This document shows, in pieces, positions 16,311-28,875 of a stretch of 64,000 nt of DNA. Below the pieces are notes generated by a model. The model saw nothing but the letters and a program-made list of their open reading frames with translations, searched no databases and was not told where the DNA came from. The position numbers were made by a program, and so were the translations under genes. The DNA lies in contig JAKNDB010000068.1 of NCBI GenBank assembly GCA_024305405.1, forward strand, positions 4,030,501 through 4,094,500, written 5' to 3'. This DNA comes from Dirofilaria immitis (taxonomy: Eukaryota; Nematoda; Chromadorea; Rhabditida; Onchocercidae). Each line of letters starts with the position of its first letter. Within the stretch, counting starts at the first letter, position 1.

Positions 16311-16460
16311 ACCTTTTACCGCCAACTCAACTTATCTCTTCGTGATGAAAGCGCTGTACTGCAGAAATCCAAGTCCAAGGCAGAAGAAATGCGAAGCAAT
16401 TGATCTATTTATATAGTGCTTTCAAAAAGGCAGATTGTCGAGATAGGTAGATTAGTTTAT
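16311..16460 (-). promoter_or_regulatory. Probable alpha-tubulin core promoter and 5' leader
   Basis: This ~150-bp patch is clearly richer in G+C than its surroundings. On the - strand it has a good TATA box (TATATAAATA, 16415-16406), followed by unrepetitive sequence and a possible splice donor (GTTGGCG|GTAAAAGG). It lies ~0.9 kb upstream of the tubulin ATG on the same strand, so a non-coding first exon spliced to the ATG-only exon is plausible. An independent small RNA gene is the main alternative. Confidence 0.4.
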
Positions 16461-18566
16461 GTATGACATTCTTATTTTCTAAGCAGTGGCATACGAGATA
16501 TCGAATATTCATTTATCTTATTGATAATAATTCATCGTGAGATATGACAATCATTTTGAATAATTTTTCTGATGAGATTGAAAATATTGTTTCGATAATT
16601 ATAGGTATCGAGAATGAGTTAAAAATAATTGATCGTAATGGAAAAATTGGATTTTTAATTTTGGTTAATTTAATTCTGACTTCATCTTTTCCTTTTATGA
16701 GAATTTCTGATTTCAATTAATTTAATTACGATGCGAGCTTCAGTTCTGATTTGAACTTTCCTTTTGTCACAACTTCTGATTTCGATTAAACTTAGTTCTG
16801 ATTTGAGTTTTCCGTTTATACAAATTAATTGAGATGACTTTGTACCAATAATAAAATACAACAGATCGATCGAAATTCTTTATAATCACTTTGAGCAAAG
16901 AACAAAAAAAGTAGAAGTAAAAATAACAGATGATAAAAATGACTTGGAATGCCTTATCATTTAACGATAGCCATAACATTTTGCTTCCTGTGACTCTTCT
17001 TTTTTTTTCTTTCAATTTCAGTATAATCTTTTTTTTCAATTTTAAGTAATAGATAGAGAAATAAGATGATCAGAATGAATGCAAAATGAAAAATTTTCTA
17101 TTAATACTAGAATTACAAGATTATCCTGAAATCAATAAAATTTTAATAAATTAAGGTAAGATTGAAATATATGTTGATAAAGTCATTTTAGATATCAAAT
17201 AAATAAAATTTCAAGCTGAACTCGACTCACAGGAAGAAAAAAACATAATTAAATTTATTTAAATTTAATTTTAAAAGAGAAAAACTTTCACTTTTTTTTA
17301 TGATATATGGCCAAAGAATGATTGATATAAAAAGAAAAAGTTAATGATAAATTGCACAGATTATTGGCAATTTTCAGAAAAAAAAGTGTAAAATAAAGTA
17401 TACAATGAAAATTACAATGTACACAAAATCCCACAAAATCCCGTGCTTAACCTCTAACCTTTTTCACATAATGTTTAATTATTCATTTTAGACAATCATA
17501 TTGTTGTTTTTCATACTTAGAATGTCATTATCATTCAGTGTAAATTTAGAAATTTTTGTTCAATCAATAATTTGTATATTTAAACATTATGTACAAAAAG
17601 GTTATATCGTCTTAGCATTCATTATTATATTATTTTATTTTGTCAAGATTAATTCTAACAATATTAACTGTGAAAGCGGGGAAAAAGTTTGCATTTATAC
17701 GATACAATAAATTATTAGAGCGGAAATTAAAAAAAAAAACTAAATGAAAATTCTCGAGAAAAAATTAAAGCCAAAATTTATATTATTTAATGATAATATA
17801 CATAATACTTATATAATTCCTGTTTTCTTTTTATCTAATAAAGACTTTAGGCAATAAAAATATATATTTTTGTTAAATGAAATAGATATGTAATAAAAAT
17901 TTGACTAAAATTGAGAATAAATTTCAAATAAAAACTTATATAATTTTTTAAATAAAATATATTTGTATTGAAATAGAAATTAATTTTGTGATTTTTAATT
18001 AAATAAAATTTCTAAAAATTAATATTTCAAGTTAGAACAATAAAACATTGATATGTATATATGATACCGTATGAAAGTATTTTGATATGAAAGTATTTTG
18101 ATATATATATATATATGATACTGTATAATATAAAGTATCGAATTAATTACGACACAACGAATAGCATGTATAAATTTACTATCATATTTCTATCATTGTA
18201 TCAATATGTTGAAAATAAAGAAAAATTCTGCATAAATAAAATTATAATTTGCAATAGAAAAGGAAATAAATTTATTTTGGTAATTAATTATTTGGTAGAT
18301 AAAATTATTCTATTATAACAAATCATTATGCTATTTATAGATCATTTTTACGTAATCTTTGATGTTAAATATTCATTTTTATAGCACTTTTTTGTTCATT
18401 TTTCACAAATAAAAAATTGCAAAGAAAATAGAAAATTTTAAATTTCGCTTCTTTTAAAATTTCCCATAAAATTTTGAAAAATTGGCAAACTCGAGAATAG
18501 ATTGTTTTCATTTTTTTAATCGAGATTTTTCAAAATTTTAATACAAAAATTCTGCTTATATGATTT

Positions 18567-21500
18567 TTACTTATTGTTATTATCATTAGCTGCCTGTGCA
18601 GCTAATGTTTCATTGAAACGTTGAAACCTCCATCGTTGTCGTCCATTCTTTTCGTCGCAAACTCATCACCAACATGCGATCATCATCGCTTAATGTCAAA
18701 CAATTACGTGATACTGGATGGTACAATCGGCCGGTCTAGAATTAAATTCCAGATTTAATCTTAAAAGAAGATGGATTCATACGGATTCGTTTTTCAACTC
18801 CCAACATTATATAAGCTCTTTTCAATGGATTTTGAATTTTCTTTACACAGATATTCTCGAAGTAATCTCGAATAAATATTCTAATACCATTGAACAACAT
18901 TTGATAACAATAATTTATATGCATATAAGTAGGTCAAATTTATGATTAATTAATGTAATTTTCTCAAATTTTATGATTTCAACGGATAAAATTTTAGAGA
19001 ATAAATTGGTTGCTTCAGAACCAAAGGAATCAGATGTGATTTGATCCTTTGTTAAGTTGAATTTTTATAAAATTTAAAATCTACAAACTTCGTGACTATA
19101 ATCCCAAAGTTGATTGCCTCTGGAACCGTGGCATTCATAAGTTACCGGTGAACCACGACCCGTATAATCAATGCAATATTCATCACGTCGTATTTCACCT
19201 GTTTTACTTAACATCCAAAACTATAATGATAATTTTGATAGGAAAAAAAGTGATGAGTGGAAAACAAATTAATCAAAAATAAATTATAAAATCAAATGAT
19301 AGTTATCAGAAGAGATAATTTATTTGATTAAAACTTTTTAACAATTTAAATCTTCCAATTCTGTAAGAGATTTTAACAATTAACACTTATATTTCATTTT
19401 TGTGGCTCTATTTTTTATTTTAGCTCAAGTTATATGATGCAATTTGTCTAATAGAAATTTGTAAAAGTTTTTTAAATAAATGTATACCTGATTACCACCT
19501 TGTAAATGACATGGATACGGTATAACACTATCATTTATTGCATTACGACCAACATCATGATCTACGCAATATTTTCGATTACCAAGATTACGAATCTTAA
19601 CTTTTATTTTATAATTATGATGAAAAGAAGACATTTCAATAAATCTATGTATCTTTTATATTTGATATTCTCATAAAATTCAATTTTTTTCCATAATTTA
19701 AGAAAAAAAGTATGAATATATTTGTTTTAACATTTCTTATCACTATGTTACTTAAAAGTTTAGTTTTATAAAGACACAAGATTCTTTAGCGAAATGATAA
19801 AACATAAGGATACAGTTAAGATTCTCGAGCTATGATAAAATAATAAGGTAAAATAAAAGAGTTAAAGAAGGTAAGGAGATAAAAGACGTTAAAAGGTCAA
19901 AAAAGTAAAAAAGACAAAGAAGTGAAAAAATAAAAATGATAAGATACGAAAGGTTAAGAAAATAAAAAGTAATATAAAAGTAATTCTATGATTAGAACGA
20001 AAAGGTTTGGAAATATTAAATAATTAAATTTGGAAAGTAGAAATAATTTATCAAAATTATCAAATATATGCATAAATAATTCATATATTTGATAAGTGAT
20101 AAAAGTGAAAATCAAAATCATACTTCACCACTAGCAATTGCTTCAGATGGTAGAAATAAATCGGGAAATATATTATCCAAATACCATTTAAATGAATGAC
20201 ATTTTAAACGTTCTCGTAATTTCTTTCGCTCTGATACATCACCAAAATTACCCTCAAATTTAATTGATCATTTATGCAAATTTCAATTCTTTGTAATAAT
20301 CTTTATTAATTATCATTATATATATATATATATATATATGCAAATTACTACTGTTAATCTATTTCAATGAAATAATAATATTAATGGAAAAATTAATTGT
20401 AAAAAAATATTTCAAACAAAAAATATGCAAAATATATTTTTTGTTTGAAATGAAAAATTTATTAAAATATTGCAATATTTTTAAAGATTGTTAATAATTA
20501 AATCACATTAGATTGAATATTGGAAATTAAGAATAAAAAGGAAATATATATATTCTATTGCCAATAATTAAGTTATATTTAAATTCAAAAATCAAAAATT
20601 GATGGCAAAAACTATACAAGTATTATTCCATTGTTAGTAATTAAATTCTATTAGATCGATATTGGAAATTAAAAATGAAAATAGAAAAATATATGCATAT
20701 TTCATTATTGTTAGTAATTAAATTCTATTCAATTGATATTGGAAATCGAATTGAAATGAAAGGATAAATATACATATTTACTCCATCGTTATTCCTTTTC
20801 CTAAGAATTTATGATCAAATCTTTTTTGATTATATCATTTAGAATAAGTGCAAAAAATAAGCGAATAATTTGATAATGGAATTTAAAAAAAGCAAACGAA
20901 CTAAATTACTGCTTATCATCGAAAATGATAACTTATAAATAAAATATCAAAATTTCATATGTTGACACTTTGCCAAGAAATAATAAATAAAACAAATACC
21001 AGCTTATGATTGATACGGCTGTAGTAAATTTCTTTGTAATCATCCAGCCATACCTGAAAATAAATTTCAAAAAACGCTAGTAGCATTTTTTAATTAATAT
21101 TTGAAAAAAATTAATTCGAAATAATCATAAAATTCTTACTTATAAAGTAATATATGAAAGGTGAAGATTTGAAATAGATTCTGTTTTAGAATTTTTTGGT
21201 CAAATTTTTAATAATTTAGCATAAAATTTGGATAATTCAAATCAATCGATCAAGGATTTATAAATTATAGCAGTAGATTACAGGAATCTTTGAGATTCCT
21301 GTAATCTAAGCTAAGTTAGAAACAAAATAATACCTCAGCTAATCGAATATTATTTCTCTGCAGTACATTAACACCTGTCCTCCATTTATACGGTGATTTT
21401 TACGGAAAATATGGCCAACATGACTACATGGTACAACTTCCAATCGACCGCCACACATCCATATCTTTAAAAAAGTTGCTAAAAATTTTAAACTTTTGAG

Positions 21501-24500
21501 ATTACTTAATAAAATAAAATTTAGAAATTTTTAAGATTCTCATTTACAAAATTATTCAAGAAGTGAACGAATTATTTGGATATAATGCGAAGAATTTTTT
21601 TAATTCATTTACCTTAAATGATATTTCGAGATTTTCACTACCCCATATGTCAAAACCTGGATCATAACCACCAAGTTTCTCAAAATATGCTCGATCAATG
21701 GAAAATAATCCACCAGCCATCGTTGGAGATCTAAAAAAATTCGAAATTTTATTTACAATTTTATAATCAAAAAAGTTTGATAGTATCATGAGTGCCAAAT
21801 TAAAGAAAGAAATTAAAATAAATCAAGAATGGCTAACGGTATTGGATCAATTCGTGATTTCATAGCTTGATAATCACGATCCGGTAATATATGCCAATTA
21901 AAAACAAGGCCCCAATTAAATCCACCAACACTTAATCGACGATGATTTGATAAGTGATATTGTAATGTTTCTAGATCAATTGTATCAATTACAGGTGTTA
22001 CAACATTTGTCGAATTTTGTGCTATTCGATCTAACAAAGGTTCAAGCCATCCTAAAAATATACCGTATAATTTAAATGATAGAATATTCAATAGAAATAA
22101 AGTTTGAAAAATAGAAAATGTTGTAAACAATTTAAAAACAATGACACAAACATTGGAACTTCGAAGCAAATGACAAGGAATTTGAATTTAATTAATCCTT
22201 CACAAGATTGGATTAACCTTTCGCAAGGTTGAATTTAGATTTAGTTAACCTTTACAAGGTAGAATTTATATTTAATTAACCTTCGCAAGGTTGAATTTAA
22301 GTTTAACTAACCTTTCATCCAATCGCTTATTTTAATAATTATTCAAAAGAAAAAAAGAAAACAAAAAGTTTGCATACTTTCCATGCATTCACAATGTGAA
22401 TCCAAATAAGTCAATACTTTGCCTCGTGCAACCGAAGCACCTTTAAGTCGAGCACGTATCAGACCCATCCGATTTTCCAATCGTAATATTCGAACTTTGC
22501 CAAATTGACTCATATAATCTTCCAATGGTTTCTGAAAATAGAATCAGAAATAATCATAATTACAATCGTAATTTCAAGAATAATTTTTATGTCCATTGAA
22601 AATAAACGAATCTTTCATTACTAAAAAGAATCTTTATCATTCAGAATCTTCCCTCAATCTTGTTCCTCCTTTTTTATAATTGTCATAATCACAATCGCAA
22701 AAGCATAATTTTTACATCCATTTGAAATAAGATGAATTTGCTCTATTTAAAATTCCGATCATTTAGAATCTTTGAAAAATTTAAATATATGCTAATCATG
22801 AATTTTAGCATTTGTTACGACATCGCTTTAATCAAGAAAAATTCGCTTCTAACGCAAAGTTAATGAAATATATACAAATATGATAAAGTTAAGTTCATTA
22901 GAAATACTTGGAATTGATTCTTTATAGAATGGATCGAATCATTCCTAAGTAAAATTAGCAAGCGATGTTCGCCATAAATGAATCAGCGAAATGGATTAGG
23001 CACAATTAGTTATAAAAACCTGATCTACCAATAGCAAAACATTGATAAGCCAACGAGGCTATCATCGCTATGATAACCATTATCTAGGCATTGATTTTTA
23101 AAATCAAATGCAAATTAACAATTTATCGCTCGTCTATATCTGATTTCTTAGAATGTTTGGTAGAAAAGAAAGTAAATATTCAAATTTATCAAACAACCAA
23201 AATTAACATTCATATTATCACCTTTAAATGATCGAGATCAGAAAAATCATCAACCAGGATAATTTCATTAAGCAAATGAGCAGGTGTTCGTTCCAATACG
23301 CTATGTACTGTACGTAGAAGCACAGACCAAGCTTCATTATGGAAACAAATAATTACCGATGTATCTGGTAGATCATCTCGATAAATTGCATTACGACATC
23401 TAAAATTTCAATCAAATTTCTTTTCAAATTTTTACAAAATTTTAAATTTTCCGATACATTGGATGCTTCAAATTCAAATTTACGAAACTTAGCAACATAG
23501 TTAATTTTGTAAAACAGCTTAATTTATTATTTTTCCTTTTATCAAACATTTATTTAAATAGTTATATTTTCTAAAATTCTGGAAATGAATCATGTTGTGA
23601 GATTTTATCAAAATTTTGAAAAGCTATTCATAAATTTTGATTTCATCAATGTTATGAATTGTTATCGAGAATTTCAAAAGATTCATTAAGAAAAATTTTT
23701 CAAAAAACACTTCTCTTCCACTTATCATCCTTTTAATTCATCAAATAGATAAAGTTTGATTGTTGCAAGATAAATTAAATTTTGAATTTTAAAAGAATGA
23801 TCAAATTGAAAAATTGAAGTGTGTCGTAACGAAGTAAAATTACACTTTTTCGTTAGGAAAAAAATAAAATATTCCAACGGGAAAAAGAATGAAAAATTTC
23901 GTTTCATAATTTATCGCATATTCTCGATTAAACTAACAATTCATCGGTATTATTTGGAAGTGATCGATGTATGGAAATCATATTTGATGCAAATTCATTA
24001 AAAGAATTTCGTTTAAATCCTTCATCAAATAATTTACGCTCTTCTGGTGATAATTTCTGTAATAGTATTCTCGAGAATAAGTTTAGTTATGAGCAAATCG
24101 AGAATAGTTTAATCTATAAGTAATATTAATTTTCAACAAATTACTTTCTATGGATGCATATAAATGACAAAGAAAAAGTTGAAAAATGAATTTTTTCAAT
24201 AAAAGTTGAAAAATGCTGATTTAAAAATATTGCTGAGAAAAACTGAACATTTTTGTAAAACTTAAACCAATAAATTTTAATCAAAACAAAACTTTTTTCA
24301 AACTACATGATATTATGATAGACAAGAAAAAAAGTAAACTCTCGATTCTTGACACATACGTTAGGAGAAAATTAATTATAAATTACTTTAGATTATTTTT
24401 CTTCTTTCGATATAATTTAAATACCTTTTTATCAATTTTTATACCAGTACCAAGCTCACCAGGTTGATTTGAATCGCCTTGTTTATAAATTGGACTACCT

Positions 24501-25726
24501 TCCATATAGACAAAACGTTTTGGTTGCGGAATATTCGGCTGTAAATTAAAAGTTCAAAAAAAGAAATAAAATTTTTGATTAATCGAAGTTTTTATAAATT
24601 TTGTATAATTTTAGTTAAAACTTGCTTTAAAATTAAACGAAATAAAGCAAATTTTGTTCAAACCTTTTCCAGCCCATTATTATCTTCTTCCCTAATTTCA
24701 TCGTTTTTTCAAATTTTTCCAACTTATCATTTTTGATCGATCTCAGATGATCTTTATCAGCATAATCCGGACGATGTATTTGTAAATTTACATGATTACT
24801 ATTATTTTTGCTAATTTCGTGTTGTTGTTTCGAATCATCAATTACCGAATAACCATCTTCTTTCAATTGTAATTGTCGGCCAACTGGTTCCTTCAATAAT
24901 AATCCTCGTCCTCGTACATTTTGTCTATCCTATGATCATTTTAAAAAATATTAATATGATAATTAGCTCATAAGTTTTATTACATTTCAAAAGTATTGAA
25001 TAAATAGCATTTAATTAGAAGATATCAAACTCATCAAGATTTCTCGAATATAACCATCCAGTTTAGCCATTAATGAACGATTGATTTTGGCCAATTCAAT
25101 ATTATAATGCCTTTTTAAGTTTTGAAATTTTTAAAGTATATTTTTAATTGTATTTTGATACTCAATGTAGTAGCTTTATCACTTCTTAATTATTCAAAGA
25201 AAATTATTTAAATGAAATAGTTTAATATTGATCTATCGCTGTTGTGTGACCTTCGCCTTTTTTTACCATTCGATACATAATCCCTGATATTATAACAAAG
25301 CCATTTTACTTAATGATATGTTACACTAAGTGATTGTAATGATCGAAATAATTTAATGTTGATTTATCGCTACTGTGATCTTTGTCATTCTTTTTAGACA
25401 TTCAGATACATGATGATCCATAATATATTTACATAATGATACGATATACTAAATGATCACACTGATCGAAACGTTAAAAATTATTAAATGATTAAGATAT
25501 ATTGTAATGATAATAATGATCGAAAAAAAAAAGAACTCACAACATTATTATTGGAAAGTGAGATCAATGTTGTAATAATCCAATAAGCTCCAATTAATGA
25601 TAAAATGTTAAGAAGAATGTTACGTCGTTGATTTGAACGTGTATGAAACATTCGATAAATGATAGAAATAGGTGATGAAAATAATGAACTCGATGAGGAT
25701 ACACCTGATGAACGTTTCAATGCCAT
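18567..25726 (-). CDS. Polypeptide N-acetylgalactosaminyltransferase (pp-GalNAc-T)
   Basis: Golgi type II membrane enzyme that starts mucin-type O-glycosylation by moving GalNAc from UDP-GalNAc to Ser/Thr. Exons: 25726-25541, 24929-24664, 24538-24425, 24056-23938, 23399-23222, 22531-22378, 22051-21838, 21730-21613, 21464-21334, 21053-21000, 20252-20124, 19595-19488, 19220-19089, 18735-18567; about 690 residues. Layout: short cytosolic tail, membrane anchor ~36-57, basic/polar stem, GT-A catalytic domain ([19 protein letters not shown]; Mn-binding DSH at ~332-334 in [43 protein letters not shown]), then a ricin-B lectin domain with three QxW-type repeats (GGNQFW, RGNQLW, RQRW). Frame breaks lie at T runs 24704-24709 and 21397-21401 (one A missing on the coding strand) and near 18659-18661 (one base too many or two missing; restored frame ends [14 protein letters not shown] and stops at 18569). 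The family is certain; the orthologue is not assigned. Confidence 0.93.
20409..20451. repeat. Perfect 18-bp-arm hairpin in GalNAc-T intron
   Basis: The arm ATTTCAAACAAAAAATAT, a 7-nt loop and its exact reverse complement, within the intron 20253-20999. Confidence 0.85.
20480..20785. repeat. ~80-bp degenerate tandem repeat in GalNAc-T intron
   Basis: Units containing ATTGTTAGTAATTAAATTC and GATATTGGAAATTAAGAAT-like segments recur about every 80 bp, three to four copies. It is intronic and non-coding. Confidence 0.7.
21274..21308. repeat. Perfect 16-bp-arm hairpin in GalNAc-T intron
   Basis: TAGATTACAGGAATCT, loop TTG, then the exact reverse complement (ending 21308). It lies in the intron 21054-21333, 26 nt from the exon at 21334, downstream of the donor side on the coding (-) strand. 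Confidence 0.9.
22175..22318. repeat. ~35-bp tandem repeat in GalNAc-T intron
   Basis: About four copies of a unit like TTAACCTTTCGCAAGGTTG plus AATTTAGATTTA, inside the intron 22052-22377. Confidence 0.8.
25225..25460. repeat. ~125-bp degenerate duplication in GalNAc-T first intron
   Basis: Copies starting near 25225 and 25350 share TTGATCTATCGCT-like, GATACAT and ACTAAGTGATNNNNNTGATCGAAA-like blocks. It is intronic. Confidence 0.65.
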
Positions 25727-25877
25727 CTTGTTGCAGAAAAAGAAAAACAATCTTCGAGAAAAAATTCTTCCTTCTTTTTTTTCTTGAGAAATTGACGAGA
25801 AATGGTAAATAATCACAGTTGTAAAAATTTGCCTCCTCGTAAATTCTTGACAAGAAATGACTTCTTTTTTTTTTTAC

Positions 25878-25912
25878 CTGTCCTTTTCCGCTTTCAATGC
25901 GGCAATCACTTC
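25878..25912 (-). other. Candidate 35-nt upstream micro-exon of GalNAc-T
   Basis: On the - strand a 35-nt segment is bounded by a good acceptor (TTTATTACAG) and donor (CAG|GTAAAA). It is less AT-rich than its surroundings and open in one frame (EVIAALKAEKD). It lies 150 nt upstream of the transferase ATG. It may be a 5' non-coding or alternative exon; the distance and composition are suggestive only. Confidence 0.35.
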
Positions 25913-26068
25913 CTGTAATAAAATTGAAAATTTAAAAAATACTTTTTATTTTTTAGATAATCTCAATAATGTTCTGTTGATTTTGGCAAAAAAAAGAAAA
26001 TGAGGAAGAAGTTAAAAGATAGGATTACCTTTTTTTAAATATTTTTTGATAAGTAAATATTGAAATCA

Positions 26069-26125
26069 TCTCTCTCTCCCTTTTTCTCTCTCTCTCACTT
26101 TCCTCTCTCTCTTCATTTTCTCTCA
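26069..26125 (+). repeat. (TC)n polypyrimidine tract
   Basis: CT-rich simple repeat just upstream of the GalNAc-T gene (on that strand a GA tract). Confidence 0.85.
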
Positions 26126-26365
26126 TGCTTTTATAAATAATTCGAAACAGTAGATGTTAGAAGAAAGGAATGTTAATTTGAAGAAATTTTTTTTTATTTT
26201 TAAAATGTCATATTTTCCCTTTTTATAAATAACATTCATTTTTTTATTTTTATCTCTTTTATTATTGCTTTTTAATCTTTTCATTTGTAATTTTCTTTTT
26301 TTCTTTCTTAAAATCTAACCATAAATATGAATGCAACAAATTTTAAATGAAATTAGCTTATTTTT

Positions 26366-26996
26366 AAATATAAACAATGAAGAATGAAGCATTTATTGTT
26401 TACAAATATGAAGAACTGCAGTATTTTTAAAAATTAATTGCTCTGAGATATTGAGGTATAAACAATGAAACATTTATTGTTTGCAAATTTGAATAACTTT
26501 GGTATTTCTAAGATTGATTATTGAAACATTTATTGTTTACAAATATGAATAGCTGCGGTATTTCTGAAATTGGTTATTGAAACATTTATTATTTGCAAAT
26601 TTGAATAACTGCGGTATTTCTAAGATTGATTGTTCTAAGAAATTTAGGTATAAACACTGAAAATTAATTGTTTACAAATTTGAGATTGATTATTGAAACA
26701 TTTATTGTTTACAAATATGAATAGCTGCGGTATTTCTGAAATTGGTTATTGAAACATTTATTATTTACATGGTATTTCTAAGACTGATTATTGAAACTTT
26801 TACTATTTACAAATTTGACTAATTATTGTACTTTTAAGATTAGTATTTGGTAAGGATATCCAGGTATAAACATTGAAACATCTAATGTTTATAAATTTGA
26901 ATAATTATACTTCTAAAATTAGTTATTCTGAGATAAATTTAAGCATAAACATTAAAGCATTTAATATTTACAAATTTGAATAATAATTATGCTACA
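26366..26996. repeat. Minisatellite with 56- and ~80-bp units
   Basis: About ten copies of a unit containing GAAACATTTATTGTTTACAAA and a TGAATAGCTGCGGTATTTCT-like segment. Short (56-bp) and long (~80-bp) versions alternate; two internal copies (near 26522 and 26694) are nearly identical, implying segmental expansion. Confidence 0.85.
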
Positions 26997-28729
26997 TCTA
27001 TGATTGATATTTATTGGTATTATCAATACCTGTATTATACCTGCCTTCAAAAATGACAATACAACTTTCAGATAATTGACTTTGACTTCATGATTTAATA
27101 TGTTAAATTTAATGTTTTCAACGAGCTCCAAAGAATATTTGTCCCTTATTTTTTGTAGTTACATAGACAATGAATTCTTTTGCTATTATTTTTTATACCT
27201 TTATGACAGGTTAGAAAGACGACTTATTATCATTTATCATCAATTACTGTTTTCGTAATACACTGAGCAAATAAAAATAAATGAATTCTTTTCTATGATT
27301 TCTTTTAAACTTTTCAAAATTTACTTAGTCTTTGGATTCTATTTAACCTCAATTTCTTCATTTTCAAGAACTTTTTTATCAGTGATAAATTATCATTGTT
27401 TCTCAAAAATCTTATCGTATCCAATTGATAACTTCTTCATACAAAAACTGATAAAGTTTTGAAAAAACAATAGAATTGGAAATACTGAGAATATTTAACA
27501 TAGATGATGAAAGTATTGATAACATAAAAAGTGAATTAAATAAAATAATAATTTATCATATTATTATAGCAAGAATACTTAACTAGTATTCATATATTTT
27601 ATTTATCAATCAATCATTTAATAATTAATCAAATATTAATCACAAATGATTTTTATCAAATGTAATTTAACTTTTTAAGAAAAACTTTCTTTAAACGATG
27701 ATAAAAATCATTTTTTAATTAATTATTGATAAATAATATAAATAAAAATGTTATATATTCAATGGCTAATTAAAGATATCGACGGAATTTTTAAGAAAAA
27801 AAAGAAATTCATTAAACTTTCTAACCTTTTAAGCAATCGAAATAATCCTAAAACGAAGACATGAATATTTTTTCCGTGTGAATAATTCAGATTTTGTTAT
27901 TATTACTTTTTGGAGTAATTTGACCCGTAAAAAAAAAATCAGACAGACAGCAATCCAATTTTGTGTTCGATCAACCGCTTCAATCAACCGCTTGATAAAT
28001 CTAAAAATACTTTTTTGTTAGAAAATTGTTTATAAAATTGACTCCTGCACGAATATTCTGCAAGTAATGTAAATTTTTTATTTCTAAATTTGTCTGATTC
28101 AAAGAAACAAAAAAAGACAATCAAAAATGTCAAGAAAAGAATTTTTACGAAAAGTTTTGATTAATTATAAAATAATCTTCAGGTATTTCATCAAATTATT
28201 TAATTTCATAAAAACAAAAGAAATAAGAAGAAGAAAGAAAGAAAAACAACATGATAGATGATGAAGTTTTAGTATAAATTTTATTGAAAAATTTCTTTTC
28301 ATTACATTACATTTAACAAAATGATTAAATGAGATAAATTTAAGGAATGCTCGAGTAATTCTCGACTTGCCGATAAGTTTTAGAAAAAAATTACTCTTTT
28401 TTCTTATTATTAATTGCTATTTTAGAGTAACAAGCACTTTTAATTTTGTAAAAATAATTCCTTTTATTTGTTATGATTTTATAAAATAATATTTAATTAT
28501 GCATAATATATGAAAGATAACCTTTGACATATCAAATAGCAAAATTTTTTAATTCATAATAAAATAGAAAAGAATATTTAATTGTAAATTAAATTCATAT
28601 TTTATTAATTTTAAATTTTTTGGAATAGAATAGTTAAAATTTTGCAAAACTTAGGAGATAATTTTCATCGAGAAATTTGAACAATGAAATAAAATTATAC
28701 ATTGAAAGTAAAAAATTGAAGATTTTGAG

Positions 28730-28875
28730 GATTTTTTGATGACAAATTTTAATCGATAATATCGCAATGATAATAATGACAACAAATTCTTCCTTATATA
28801 TGGATTGATAACCACTTTAATCAGAAATATCATAATGATAGTAATGATGTCAAATTTTTCACTAATATTGATAAT
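28730..28875. repeat. ~60-bp degenerate duplication
   Basis: Two copies share ATCNNTAATATCGCAATGATAATAATGA-like and CAAATTNTTC-like blocks. It is intergenic. Confidence 0.6.

Larger units (their letters stand above)
15520..18566. other. Region between alpha-tubulin start and GalNAc-transferase stop
   Basis: Both flanking genes are on the - strand, so this should hold the tubulin promoter and the transferase 3' UTR. It contains a minisatellite (15650-15800) and a less AT-rich patch with a TATA box (16311-16460). AT-rich small frames at 17501-17710 and 18115-18318 have no recognisable similarity. Confidence 0.55.

Noticed and set aside
26366..26996. CRISPR-like array
   Set aside because: Units are degenerate throughout, with no constant repeat and unique-spacer pattern, and the DNA is eukaryotic.
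27645..27712. 14-bp inverted repeat with 40-nt loop
   Set aside because: The arms are AT-rich and the spacing loose; chance is likely and no terminal duplication of a transposon was seen.
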